Shown here piece after piece: positions 1 through 12,399 of a stretch of DNA of 64,000 nucleotides (its first letter is position 1; every line of letters starts with the position of its first letter). Both the position numbers and the translations under genes were made by a program. The stretch covers positions 290,337,494-290,401,493 of the forward strand of contig NC_133770.1 of NCBI RefSeq assembly GCF_003597395.2, read 5' to 3'. The notes below the pieces were generated by a model that saw only the letters and a program-made list of their open reading frames with translations, did no database searches and was not told the DNA's origin. Source of the stretch: Chelonoidis abingdonii (Eukaryota > Chordata > Testudines > Testudinidae).

Positions 1-2945
1 TGAGATGAGGTGAAATTGAGTGTTGGAGAACAAGAGAAGGGGCACCGCAGGCTGGGAGGGTTGCAGGGCCTGAAGTACAGTGGTGGAGACCAGGAAGCAG
101 GAACCATTAGAGAGACACTGGCCAGCAGGAGGTGCTCCAAGGCTGGATGAGCTAATTTTTGAGGTAACCAGCAGGAAGCATGGCAGCGAGTGCATGCCTT
201 GCTACACTGGCCTAAATTGTACTGGGGGCCAGCCCAACATAGAGCAGCCCCAGGCTTTGGTGGTGCACTTGAAGCTACCTCAATACCTCCTCCTCATTCA
301 GCTGCACCAAGCACTCCTCAGCTGTAGCTTGAGAGCTGGACCCTAAAGTTATTTTTCACATGCCTTTTTTTGGAAGCAATGGGCCAAATTCATCCCTGGT
401 GTATCTCGGATGAAGACACCAGGGTTACTCCTGGGATGGATTTGTTCCAATGGCTAGAATTTTTAATGGAATTAACATATGCTCTTTCACATTAAAATAT
501 GGAGCATTTGGCAACTTGGCCTTCAGAGTTCTGTTGTTTCACTGTGTTTTCCTTTAGTATTTTTTTTTTTTTTATATATGAACAGTGAAACCAGACCTCA
601 GGACCAGTTCTAACAGGGAATGCTCTCTGTCTTAGGTAATCACTTTCAAATCTCTTCCAGTTACCAATGCTGTCTTGTTACTTGAAGACCATCTTACTAG
701 GTAACCAACTTCTGCACTCCTTTTGGATGGATGCGCAAGAAACTGTTCATTGCATTTCATATATGAATTTACAGTTTAAAAAATAAATCCCACCATAAAT
801 ATCACTGTCAAAAGCAATATTCACAGGGATCCCCACATCTGATCAACTGCAGTGTTCTTCCCCTACTTGCTGCATATTTATGATCTTCAAGGACAGACAG
901 TCCACTATGCTAACATCATGGATGCAGCTGAATGTTCATCTTTAACAGTTCTAGTTTAGGCTGGTGGCTCTCACTCGGTCACTACTTCAGTGTAATGTGG
1001 CGAACCTGTGCCAGAGTTTAAGTACCCCTACTCCAGCTAGCAAAAGTGTTTGCTCCAGATCTGTATTTGCAATGCAGACCACCTGGGATAGGGTAGTGGC
1101 CAGTTTGTTAACAAGCAGGAGAACTGTTGCTTTCCTTGGTTCAGCTGCACTTAGTTGGCCTGGTAGGTCACAAAGGCATGGATTCGCTAGTCTGTCCTCA
1201 CTGAGGATATATCAGGAGTAACTTCGCTGAAGTCAGCCTATCAGTGTAAAAATCTGCATCAGATGAGAATTAGGCCCATTGTGTTCAGTTGACCTCACTG
1301 AGAGTTTTGATGTAGTAAGACCTTTGTGATTGTGCTCTATATTACTAATAGGGCAGAGGAAGAGCCCAAAATATTGCTAGTTACCATGGGCCTGATGTAA
1401 AGCTCACTGATGTCATTTGAAAAACTGCCCTGTCTCTTCAACGTGCTTTGGATTGGGCTCCCCTCAGTGGGAATTAGGGGCCTAAGTACTGCTGAGGAAC
1501 TGGGCCTTTGTGCCTCACTTCCCTATCTATACAATAGGGTGTTGTGAAGATCACTAAATTACAAGTGAGATATTGTAAGCTCGGGGTATGGATGCCAAAT
1601 GCCCATTAATTTCTAATGTAGCCCCTTGAAATTATTTAAAAATCCACCCTCAGTATCCGTGAGGTGCTGAGGTACTCGGGCAATGGAATGGTTGTTTATA
1701 ACTAGAAGTAAAGCCAACTCTCTCACCTGGAAAAGGTGCATTAGGGTCACATGGAAGAGTAATATTTACATAAGTAAAAAGCAAAGTCTCCATAATGTCC
1801 TCCTGTGCAAGGCACGGTCACAGTAAACGTCACTTTCCATGCGCCTGATTCTTTAAAAAGGGATTCAGCGGCTGCTTTGTGAGCTAAGAATGGTCCCAGA
1901 GCAGTTGTGTAATGGTCCTTTCTGAGGTTCTGGAGACCAAGTTGATAATAACTAAAAAGTGCAATTACAATAATTTTCTCGTCGCTCCACTGGGTAAAAG
2001 CTCCCTCATTACTGTGCACTGTGCCTCATTAGACAGTTAGCAACATGTTCCTCCTCACTCCCAGGCATTGGAAAGATAAGCAAGAGTGGATGGGCTTTAA
2101 CCTCAGCAGTATTTTTAGGGTTGTTTTTTTCTTCTTTTTAGTCAAACTGTTGAGGCTTTTTGGAAGACTACAGATCGCATCTTGTTTGGGTCCGGAGGCA
2201 GTGGAATTAGCGTCACACAGGTAAGTTAGTTGTGTGTATTGCACGTGAAGGGTGACAGTTTTTCTACACAGCTCACTCATTATTTTAGGGCTTGGTTTTG
2301 CTCCTTGATCAGATTTGAAGACTGGCAGCCTTGGAAGGCAGGAACTGTTTGTACAGAGCCTAAAACAACAGGGCCCTAAGCTGGCTGAGCCCGCAGAGAG
2401 TACTCTAACATCAACAGTGCGGGAGATTCTATGCATTGGGCTATGACGGAGTTCTGATTACATGAGCACAGTGGGTCCGTCTGTACTTAAAAGCTAATAA
2501 CAAATAAATACTAGTGAAACTGCTTGAAATCTTTCAGAATGCCCTTCTTCTTGCAGCATAGTTTACGCTGTCCTTTCTGCCTGATCCACAGAGTCTGCTA
2601 CAGCCCCCAGCTACAGAGCCTGGCTCCTTGGTTCAAGATGTACAGATGATGCTTTTAGCACTGGAAGTTCCCTGGTTTGGTCCAGATGCGGTGGTCATCA
2701 CACCTGCACATACCTGGCTTGCCTCTTGCCTGTGATGGTATTGCATTGTGGCCTGCAATGAGTGTATATTTCTGTTAGTCCATGGTTGCCAAGTATTAGG
2801 AACATTTCAAGCAAACAGGACATTGTGACTGCTTCTGTGCCCTGAAATTGGGGCAAGAGCAAAGCGAATAAGGTAATCATTTTAAAGCACCTAAGTGACT
2901 TAGGCTCTTAAATCTCTTTGAAAGTCAATGGGACTTAGGCTCCTC
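1..2945. other. Intergenic, no gene recognised
   Basis: No reading frame here resembles a known protein; the open frames are short and have no coding character. The sequence is moderately AT-rich and unique-looking apart from a T-run near 560-573. A stretch near 1500-1600 has the look of the 3' half of a decayed MIR-like SINE. Nothing else can be supported. Confidence 0.6.
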
Positions 2946-3770
2946 AGGTTGTCAACTTTCCAATCACACAAAACTGAAACCCTTGTCCTGCCCCCTTCCC
3001 CACCCCTGTCCTTAGGCCCTGCCCCTGCTCCGCCTCTTCTCCAAGGCTCTGCTTTCCATTGCTCACCTTCCCCCACTCTCCCTCACTTTCACTGGGCAGG
3101 GAGTTGGAATGAAGAAGGGGGTGAGGGCTCTGGGGTGGGACCAGAAATGAGGGGTTCAGGGTGTGGGCGGAGGCTCTGGGCTAGGGGCAGAAGGTTGGGA
3201 TGTGGGAAGGGGTGAGGGATCCAGCTAGGTGTGTGGGCTGTGGGGTGGGGCCAGGAATGAGGGATTTGGAGTCCAGGAGGGGCTCCAGGCTGGGGCCTAG
3301 AGGTTTGGAGTGTGGGAGGGGGCTCAGGGCTGGGACAGGGGGTTGGGGTGCAGGAGGGGATGAGGGGTGCAGGCTCCGGCCAGGTGGCGCTTACCTCAGG
3401 AGCAACCAGCATGCCCCTCCGGCTCCTAGGCTCAGGGGAGGCCAGATAGCTCCACACGCTGCCCCTGCCTGCAGGCACCACCCCCGCAGCTCCTATTGTC
3501 CAAGGTTCCCAGCCAATTGGAATGGCAGAGTCGGTACTGAGGGCAAGGGCAGCACGTGGAGATCGCCTGGCCATTCCTACACCTAGGGGAGCCAAACATG
3601 CTGTCTGCTTCTGGGAGATGCGCAGAGCAGCAGGGCAAATAGGGAGCCTGCCTTAGCCCTCCTGCACTGCAGACTGGACTTTTAGTGGTCTAATTGCTTT
3701 CAAGTAGTCACCGGGAGATCAATGCTGATTCCGGTAGACTCCTGGCCAATCTGGGTGGGTTGGCAACCCT
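2946..3770. mobile_element. GC-rich non-autonomous DNA element with inverted ends
   Basis: The left end reads aggttgtcaac and the right end gttggcaaccct, an imperfect terminal inverted repeat. The interior changes abruptly to GC-rich DNA made of repeated units of the type ggggtgngggctctgggg. It resembles a family common in turtle genomes, as I remember it. No transposase is visible and no clear target duplication was found. The long open frames on both strands inside it follow from GC-richness and are not genes. Confidence 0.6.
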
Positions 3771-4095
3771 ATGCCAGCCCTGTACCTGTGGCAGCGCATA
3801 TCCCACCAGCACACTGTCTAGTGTTCTGGGGTGAAGGCAAGACTCCACCCATTCCCTGTCCTGCATACCTACTCCCTGCAAACATGAGCAGGTAGAAACA
3901 TCATGGCTCTGAGAAGGCTGCTCCCCCCTCTTCATTGCTACCTGCTGTCCTGGACACCAGCACAGGGGACTAATGCAGTGTCCTATTCCCCTCCCCACCA
4001 ATAAAAACAACCTGTAATGATCAACCCTGGAGGAATTCCAAAAATGTCATTGACTCCTCTCTATTGCTGACAGTATAACTATCCTTCTACTTGCA

Positions 4096-5153
4096 AAGAG
4101 TCCTGTGGCACCTTATAGACTAACAGACGTATTGGAGCATGAGCTTTCATGGGTGAATACCCACTTCGTCGGATGCATGTAGTGGAAACTTCCAGAGGCA
4201 GGTATAAATATGCAGGCAAGAATCAGGCTGGAGATAATGAGGTTAGTTCAATCAGGGAGGATGAGGCCCTCTTCTAGCAGTTGAGGTGTGAACACCACGG
4301 GAGGAGAAACTGGTTTTGTAGTTGGCTAGCCATTCACAGTTTTGTTTACAGTCCTGAGCTAATGGTGTCAAATTTTCAGATGAACTGAGCTCGAAGCAGT
4401 TTCCTTTGAATCTGGTCCTGAAGTGTTTTTTGCTGCAGGGATGGCTACCTTAAGTCTGCTTATTGGTCCAGGGAGATATGAAGTGCTCCTACAGGTTTTG
4501 TATATTGCCTTCTAAGGATCTGATTTTGTGTCCATTTATCCCTTTATATAGGGACTGTCCAGTTTGGCCGATTGCACATAAGCATAAGGGGATTGGCTGG
4601 CTATATGATGGTGTATAATTACATTGGTGGATGTGCAGGTGAATGAACCAGTGGTATGATGTGGCTGATCTGGTTAGGATTCCTGTGAATGGTGTCGCTC
4701 TGTGTAAAATATGTGGGCAGAGTTGGGCATCTGGGATTTGTTGGCATGGATTGTTCTCTGACCTGGAGTTACTATGGTGTGGTGTGCAGTTCCTGGATGA
4801 AGAAATATGTTCAGGTGGCAGTTGTCTGTGGGCGAGGACTGGCCTGCCACCCAAGGCATGTGAATAGTGGGAAATATTGTTCCAGATAGTTGAGATCCTG
4901 ATGTTTGCGTGGAGAGGTATAGCCGGGGACTGTATGTGATGGCCAGTGGAGTCCTGTTGGTTTCTTTCTTGGGCTTGTCTTGCAGTAGGAGGCTTCTGGG
5001 TACACGTCTGGCTCTGTTGATCTGTTTCCTTATTTCCTCATATGGGTATCGTAGTTTTGAGAATGCTTGGTGGCAGCGCAATATCCCACCATGGTGCCAC
5101 AGGACTCTTTGCTGCTTTTACAGATCCAGACTAACACAGCTATCCCTCTGACA
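4096..5153 (-). mobile_element. Penelope-like element, decayed, GIY-YIG-type tail
   Basis: The left end (gagtcctgtggcacctta, then tagactaacagacg) and right end (ggtgccacaggactcttt, then cagatccagactaac) are related in inverted orientation. Minus-strand reading gives a broken protein: a segment containing VPRSLLLQDKPKK and RTPLAITYSP near 5040-4930, then C-P-H-I, then IGQTGQSLYKGINGHK near 4575-4530. That order resembles the C-terminal region and GIY-YIG nuclease of Penelope-like retroelements, with the YIG-T-G half retained. Frameshifts and stops disable it. The element is bounded by a 17-bp direct repeat (4079-4095 and 5154-5170, 16 of 17 identical). Family assignment is from pattern memory. 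Confidence 0.65.
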
Positions 5154-5170
5154 CTATCTTTCTACTTGCA

Positions 5171-8063
5171 TTTCTCTTGACAATTTAACTAGACATGTTA
5201 GTTTTCTTTTTGTTTTGTGTTGTTTTACTTTCTAGCTCTCATGCACTAGCATAGCACCACAATGTCCAAATTCCAAACACTTGCGGAGGGGGGGTGTAAA
5301 ACCAAATACATTGTTCTTCTCGAAAATTAAAAACAAACCACCCAACCGTGGAAACACTTCTGTTGTTCTTGGGTTGTTACACATTGGACCAGGGCGAACA
5401 GATGCAGTAATCCCTATTAGCGTGTCGGCATTGCCAACTATTACCCCATCATGGCATCTGTGATGATCACACTTGCCCCCTGTACTTTCAGTTGGAGCTT
5501 CTATAAGCTAATACTGCTTTTTAATAGACTGTGTGGGCCATATTATGATACCTGTTCTCTCTTTGTTACAAAAGCAACCGCACTGAGTTCAGTGTAATGT
5601 ATCATGTAATGTGAAGAAGAAGGTCACAGCTTGCGCTCTGTGTTTACAGATGATTTTGGCACTGTTATAGTCAGACCAGTGTCATGGATTATCTATTAAA
5701 CTTATCGCTTATCGGCCCCAATCTGGCAGACAATTAAGCACTGTGTGTAACTTTAGCTATATGAGTAATCCTATTGGTTTCACTTTCACTTAACAGTACA
5801 TCTGGGACAGCCCTGATTCAGTTCAGGAGGCAAGAAGACTAGCCATCTGTGTAAAGTTATGCATGTGCTGAAATGTTAGTGGGAACAGGCCAAAATCCTT
5901 TCTGGCAGCTTGGCTAAGGGTTCTATGGGAAGTTTTGCGCACTGTGACCAAATTTCTAGCACACTGCGGCTGATTTCCTTGCTTGATCTGATGTTTTGGG
6001 GTAAAAAGCTGTTGGTTTCTCACCATTTGGACCTAAAACCAGGCAAAGTTGGTGGTCTTAACTGTTTCTCTATGAGTTTTGATGTTTGTTGGAACTCAAA
6101 GCTCAGCAGGAGAAAGCGCTCCTAAACTACAACCCTGAGAAATGTTTGCACAATTTCTGTGGAAGAGGAAACCATTGTGTTTTGAACAATGTTATTTACT
6201 CTACTTAAGTACTGCAGGTGTCACAATGGAGTTTACGGCAGTGTCAGCCTGAAATTCCCAGTCAATCCTGCACTCCAAGTCACATTCTACACATTATGCC
6301 AGTGGTCAAAACTCCTTGAGTAGGAGTTCATCAAGCAGTTAGCAAGCAAAGTAAGGAGTGGAGCCAGACAGGACAACAGAGCAAAAGGAATGTCACAATG
6401 ATATGTGTTCATTCTAACAGCAGGAGGTGGGCCAGAGTCACCCTGCTTACCGGTCAAAGTAGCCACCACAGTCCATCAATCAAAAGTCATATTCTGCTCT
6501 GCAGAAGCAACTGTTCTGCACAATTGACATCTAGAACTGAACAAACACTACCAGCTACTCAAATACAATTTCCTTTGCAAGGAACTCAAGCCAGCTCAGC
6601 AACACAATGCCTTGCTTTTGTTACGCATTAAAAGAGCCGAACATCAAAGAGATGCCATGGACAGTTTGCCATTCACCAAGGCACAATATTCTAGAGAACA
6701 ATAGCCATGAATGTTAAACTAACTGTCCATTGTACAAACATCAGTGCCCTAATGCTCCAGACTCATCAGCATAATTCCTCTTCCAAACGTTTTAACAGAA
6801 ACAGACACCTATTTAAAAGCCAGTTTGAAGACCACAAATAACAAAGAAAGACTGGCCTGTGGATTCTGTGTGGCTCCAGGACAGCACCTACTCAGCCAGG
6901 TTGAAAGAGAAATAGGGCAGGGCAGGAGAAATAACTAAATGAGTCAATCCAAGGGATCATGGACCAGAAGCAGACACTACTGATATTCCTGTGGGGAGGA
7001 GAGACGCATGAGAGGTGACATTTCAAAAATGGCTGTATGCCAGCTCCAAGCCAACTTAAACATGTCTATTAAAAAACACGCACACACCATGACAAGAGGG
7101 ACATGGCTAAATACTCTTAGTGGCAGTCTCCACAGCCTTGCATTTGGCATAGTCATCTACACCTCTGCAAAGGGGATGTAAAATACTACCCAGTTAGGGT
7201 GCAAACAAGGCCACAAGGTGCAGGACAGAAGTGCTTTGTTTTCAAGGCTGGGATCCAGCCCCTTCTGAGACCAGGTGAGATGCACAGAGACTCAGAGCAA
7301 GAATGTGAGGCTGGGCAGCTGAATGCACTGTAGTTCCCGCTAACCATAGGTTATACTTTGCCCAAAAGGCTCCCTACTGACCTGCCTAAACAACGGCCTT
7401 AGGCAACCACCGCTGACATGGCAGTCAGATCCCACAGTTCTGAGCACTAGAGTAAGCTCGGTTTGTGAGTTGCTCCTTGACGAACACCATATACGATCCT
7501 GCAAACGAACAAGCAACAAAATAATTTAGCTGCTGTAGCTAATCTGGTAGGTTAGATGGGTAGTTCGGGTTATTTAGTGAATGGCAGGGGTGCATGGATA
7601 CAAGATACACTCAAATTTTTGGAGACAATGTAAGTCCCCTTCCAAACTGCACTTGGTTTAACCCATGAGTTCCTGGGTACCATACACAGTTTAGAGCCAT
7701 GGTGATCGTCATCGTCTCAACACCCCAAACAGATAAGTGGAATCTGGAGCATTTGCACTGCAGCCCAAGGCAGCCAGGGGAGTGTTTGCTGCTTTTACCA
7801 ACACACTTGGCGCTAGTACACTGGCACTGAGTGTAATAAAACCTTTCCCATATCCCTGGCCACCAAGAGGATGTGCCCAATTCATTCCAGTTTTCCCTCT
7901 GGTACTGTTCAAGGGTGTGGAGAGGGCAAGAATTGCATTGACTGGGGACCATCCCAGAGATACTGTTAATTGCAATTAAACAAGAAAGTCATCTTTTGCC
8001 ATCTAATAGGAAGAAATTATTCAAACTAGGGCTGATGGAGAGTCATCAGATGGTAAATCAATG
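5171..8063. other. Intergenic, no gene recognised
   Basis: No coding region, RNA gene or clear repeat family was recognised. The open frames are short and of random character. Confidence 0.5.
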
Positions 8064-8191
8064 TGGGGTGACCAGACAGCAAGTGTGAAAAATCAGAACG
8101 GCTCTGAAGGGCAATATATAAGGAGCCTATATAAGAAAAAGCCCCAGATATTGGGACTGTCCCTATAAAATTGGGACAGCGAGTCACCCTA
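8064..8191 (-). mobile_element. hAT-type MITE (GGGTGACCAGA family), copy 1
   Basis: A short element with ends tggggtgacc and gtcacccta. It is flanked by aatcaatg (8056-8063) and aagcaatg (8192-8199), an 8-bp duplication with one mismatch. The interior (gtgaaaaatc, ataagaaaaag, gggactgtccctataaaa) is shared with copies at 25908, 45434 and 56277. It is in the same orientation as the 45434 copy; strand is arbitrary. Confidence 0.75.
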
Positions 8192-10519
8192 AAGCAATGT
8201 GAAAACTGCAGGTTTTCAGTCCGCCTCCTGCTGCACCCTCCCCAAGCTCAGGGCTTTCAGTACCTCACTTTGAGGCTATATTTCATTCCACTGAGAATTG
8301 TAAACACAGCAGCAGTATCTGAAATAGCGTTGACTAATGTGTCTGAGGCTTTAAAACCCTTCAACAGAGCCTTGATGGAGTGTTCTTTCTCGCTCTCTCT
8401 CTAAAGATTTATGGCTTTGTGTTTAATAGTTCCCCCCCCCCGCCCAATCTTAAACTGTTGCTTAACAATTTCCTCTTTCCCCACTCAACTTATTCCACTC
8501 CCAATGTAAGGCAACATGTGGTGTCAACTCTTCTTTCACTTCAAGAAGACGACCAGGTCAACCCTCAGCGGATGGGATTCTTGATTTTGTTTTGCATCTG
8601 ATGTGCAGCAGTCAAAGTCAACTGTGTATTGTAGGATCCGTCTCTTCATGGCGGTAAGCACTTTGGAGTCCTCGAATCACAGTGCAAGATACTCAGTGTA
8701 TCTCAGTCTTTCCTAACAAACCAATCAAGGGCATCTAAAAATTGTCAGACAGTTTATGTGGAAGAAGCTCGGTGTCACCCAAAGCTTAAGGAAAGACAAA
8801 TTGTTTCAAGGTTGTTCTAGAGGAGTTGCTTTACTCTTGCATTGCACTTTGTTTTTCCATTGCTATACAAGGAGGAAAGATGGCAGAATCTAGACGTTAC
8901 CATGCCCAAGCTTTAAAACCCTCCCTTAAACCTGTCTCTCAGTTCTGAGCTCTCTGATCTTCTACATTTTCATGAACTAGAGCTGGTCCAAAAATACCAA
9001 TCTTTTTTCTCAGGAAAAGTTGGGGGGGAAGGGGAATTGTCTTACTTGACCAAGCAGAGGGGTAAGGTCCCTTTCACATCCTGCTCAGTTGAGTAATTCC
9101 TACCTGGATCTCAGGCCTAGGTCTTGCGTGGAATGTAGTTTCAGTGCCCTGGATACTCCCCTGATGAGCAAGTAGATGGGGAAAGGAAGGAGAAGGGCAG
9201 AGATCTGGCTTTACACCATCACTTGTTGGCCAAAGGGGAAGTAAATTGCACCCTTTCAAGGGCTGCAGAAACTCACTTCTTTCTCTTTGAGTATCTCTAT
9301 GCTGCAGCACCTGGAGTCATACCACAGTTAGCTTTAATCCAGCTAGCTCAGGCATTGGAGCAGTGACTGCTACTGCAGCACGGGCTGTACAGATCTTCCC
9401 AGGGCTGAGTAATTACTTGGGCTTCTATCCTGTGTTGCCATGTTGTCACTGCTCCAGTATCTGTGCTAGCTGGAATAAAGCTAGTTCAGCGATGCCTACA
9501 CAACCTGCAATCACGCCCCATGAGTCCAGGATAGATGTACCCTTTTACTCGCGGTTCCTCCTTGGGGCTGTTCCTGGCACAGAGCCACTGCATGCCACCC
9601 TTTAATCACAGCTGCACTAGACATGCCAGCCCTGAGCTTTAACAACTGGGTTTGGTCCATCACAAATTAAGAGGTGGTGGCACTGGGATTTTTTTTTAAA
9701 CAGCTTCTACGCCTTTCCAGCTTGGCAGGGCTCTCATGTTTCAAACCATCTCTAATTAGCATCCCTCACCTAAAAAAAAATAAAAATAAAGGAGCCTCAG
9801 AAAAGAGGCCCTGGCAATGACCACAGAGACAGCTGCTCATTTTCCCTTGGAGAGCAGCCAGAAGCAGGGCATGGTGGTCGGAGAGCGAAGCGAGCTGCTA
9901 GCTGACACTGCTCTCCTGCTCCCTGGGAAGATGGCACCGGAATGTTTCCACACAAATATCCGGCTAAACTTCTAATATTAATGTACACTACAGACTCACT
10001 GCTTAACTATAACAACTCGACAGCTGGCATCCTACAGAGGCGCTTTGAGAGGATTTCGGTATTTCAATACGATTGGGCGTTTTCTGTTTGTTTGTTTGTT
10101 AGCAGTGGATAGCATGGGAGAATATGGGAGCAGGGGGAGGTGGAGAGAAAACATTACAATGCCGTTGTTTTAATGCAGTGCTAATCTTGGTCTCTGCATT
10201 AATCATCTTGTAAACAAGCAAATATAGAACCTATAAACCTAAGCAGGGTTAACAGAATGTATCCAGCATATGGTTTCAATTGAGCTGTGCCGTGCTACTG
10301 GTGGAATGAATTCATCTTTTAGAAGCAGGCTGGGCAGCGCAGTTTCTCAAAAGGTGGGTCACTGATGGGTTTCCCCTGCATTGACTAAGCATGGAGTAGT
10401 CAACTGCTGGTAACAGGTCTACTCCAGTTCTAGCTCTAACTCACATACTACTAGTCTGCACGTCTATAGCACTACTTGCCCAAAACTCCCAAGGTGTTTT
10501 GCAACTTTCAGTCACACTT
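8192..10519. other. Intergenic, no gene recognised
   Basis: No gene recognised. It contains a C-run near 8434-8443, a T-run near 9690 and an A-run near 9772. About 9950-10260 is AT-rich, looks unique and lacks any repeat signature I know; it may be conserved non-coding DNA, but sequence alone does not show that. Confidence 0.45.
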
Positions 10520-10662
10520 CAGCTACACTAGAAGGCACAGGACAGTAGGTAAGGATCATTACACCCATTTTACAGATGGGCAAACAGCAGTGCAGAAAGG
10601 TTTTGTTACTTATTTGAAGCCACAGTGCAAGTCATACACAGCATGTGCTCTCAAACTGCTCC
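10520..10662 (-). repeat. MIR-like SINE 3' half, reverse orientation
   Basis: The motif cccattttacagatgggcaaac at 10563-10584 is the reverse complement of the well-known MIR core text ending in tctgtaaaatggg. It is interrupted on the right by the hAT-type element at 10663. Confidence 0.55.
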
Positions 10663-10828
10663 CAGGGCCGCCGAGGGGGAGCAAGTGGGGCAATTTGCCC
10701 TTGGCCCTGGGCCCTGCAGAGGCCCCCAGGAGAATACAGTATTCTATAATATTGCAACTTTTTTTTTTATGGAATGGGCCCCCGAAATTGCTTTGCCCCA
10801 GGGTCCCTGAATCCTCTGGGCAGCCCTG
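10663..10828. mobile_element. hAT-type MITE (CAGGGCCGCC family)
   Basis: Ends cagggccgccgaggggg and cctctgggcagccctg form an imperfect inverted terminal repeat. The flanks actgctcc (10655-10662) and cctgctcc (10829-10836) match at 7 of 8 positions, the duplication size expected for hAT transposons. A (T)10 tract lies in the middle. No coding capacity. Confidence 0.75.
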
Positions 10829-10919
10829 CCTGCTCCGTGGAAAGACTGAAACAGACTTCAGCAACCTCTGGATTATTAGTCTCCTTCATGGCACAGGAGC
10901 AGGACTGTGGCAGCATTTT

Positions 10920-11145
10920 CCTTGGCATTGTCCAAACACATAGTAAGAGACACCCCCAACCCAAGAGAACTTACAATCTAAATAAACAAAAGGTGGGTGG
11001 GGAAACAGAGCACAGACAGGGAACATGACTTACCAGTAACCACATAGCATGTCAGTGGAAGAGACAGATACAGAACACTGGTTTCCTAGGCCCCAGGCCC
11101 GTGCTCTAACCACTGGCCCACAACGTCTCTCAGTTCAGGATCACT
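10920..11145 (-). repeat. MIR-like tRNA-derived SINE, reverse orientation
   Basis: On the minus strand the sequence starts with a PolIII A-box-like stretch (ggccagtggttagagca, 11122-11106), followed by a worn B box and by text of the MIR/CORE-SINE type. It is probably an ancient amniote SINE. Confidence 0.55.
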
Positions 11146-11814
11146 TCCCTAGTCACGTGTTATAATCATTAGACAAAGCATCCTCCTCTAAGATGCTATA
11201 ACCCTGCTTTGAGACTAGCTAAACACATAACTACTATCTCTAGCTCACTTGCCATATTTAGTTTGCAGGCTGAATTCTACAAAGGCACTAAGTACTCATG
11301 AAAAAATTCCTCTGGGCCATATGTCCCTTTTGCATATGCAGAGAGATAGCAGAACCTATGGACTCCAGTCCAGGTGGTGAGTGAGGGGGAAAATACCAGC
11401 CCTATGGAATGCTATCTCCTCCCTGCCCAAAGCACTGCTTAGTATAGCCAACTGGCTCCTTTTCTTCATTGTCCCCAGTGCCCATCGCCTCGCCACCCCT
11501 TGCCTTTATTACTGCAGCCTTTTCCTATCTGGGCCTCCTGACCTGCCACATTTCCTCCTGCCAGTGTCTTTGAGCTGCTCTGCCTCATGCAGCATTCTTC
11601 CACTCTGTTCTCCTCATGCAAAGTCCACCTCCCTTCCTAAGCCTCTGCTCTGGCCTCCTTTCTCACATCACATTGCAGTGGGTGCAGTTATCTGGAGGCC
11701 ATGGAGAGATCAGTGCAGCATTCCTAGCTCAGATCCAGACCCCACCTGCAGGGGGAGGAGGCAGCAGCTGAAGGCTGCTTAGTACAATGCCCAGCACTCA
11801 TTTCACACACACTC
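11146..11814. other. Intergenic, pyrimidine-rich stretch
   Basis: About 11440-11680 is C/T-rich on the plus strand and holds a 133-codon open frame (11381-11782) with no recognisable domain. It is similar in style to 14650-14900. It may be part of an old repeat; I see no gene. Confidence 0.4.
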
Positions 11815-12265
11815 CACCCCTCATCTTTGTAGAGAATGATCATATCTCCCCCTCAGTGTTCTTTTAGTTAGGCTAAATAAGCCAAGCTCTTTGAGGCTTC
11901 TCTTAAGGGAGGTTTTCCATTCCTTGGATCATCCTAATACCCGTTCTCTGCACCTGTTCCAGTTTGAATTCATCTTTCTTAAACATGGGAGACCAAAATT
12001 GCGCACAATATTCCAGATGAGGTCTCACCAGTGCCTCGTATAATGGTACTAACACTTCCCTTTCTCTACTGGAAACACCTCACCTGATGCATCCTAGGAC
12101 TGCTTTAGCCTTTTTCACGGCTGCATCATATTGCTGTCTCATAATCTTCCTCTGATCAATCGATATACCAAAGTCTTTCTCCTCCTCTGTCACTTCCAAC
12201 TGATGAGTCTGCAGCTTATAGCAAAATTTAATGTTGTTAGTCTCTAAATGCATGATGAGCTAGAG
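11815..12265 (-). mobile_element. CR1 LINE fragment (ORF2 C-terminal region), reverse
   Basis: Minus-strand translation gives broken pieces typical of the CR1 ORF2 C-terminus: a KAKAVLGCIR-like stretch, then a motif of the form P-H-L-E-Y-C-x-Q-F-W-S-P with an E-Q-V-Q-R-T stretch, then R-x-L-x-E-L-G-L-F-S-L. Stops and frameshifts show it is dead. It ends next to the gypsy integrase remnant. Confidence 0.75.
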
Positions 12266-12399
12266 AGTAAATGTTACTGCCCAGGAATGAATGCTCAACT
12301 GAGAGTACATGGAACAGGGTTTGATTTGCAAAGACTATAGTGATCGACAGCAGAAGGAGACACTGCAGCCTCATGAAATCCCAGCCTGACCCTGGGAAG

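Noticed and set aside
2928..3638. Long overlapping open frames on both strands
   Set aside because: They lie in a GC-rich repeat with inverted ends; the products are low-complexity Pro/Gly/Arg strings and there is no splice or start context.
11381..11782. 133-codon plus-strand frame
   Set aside because: Pyrimidine-rich DNA gives a Leu/Pro/Ser string with no domain, and a similar stretch occurs at 14650-14900.
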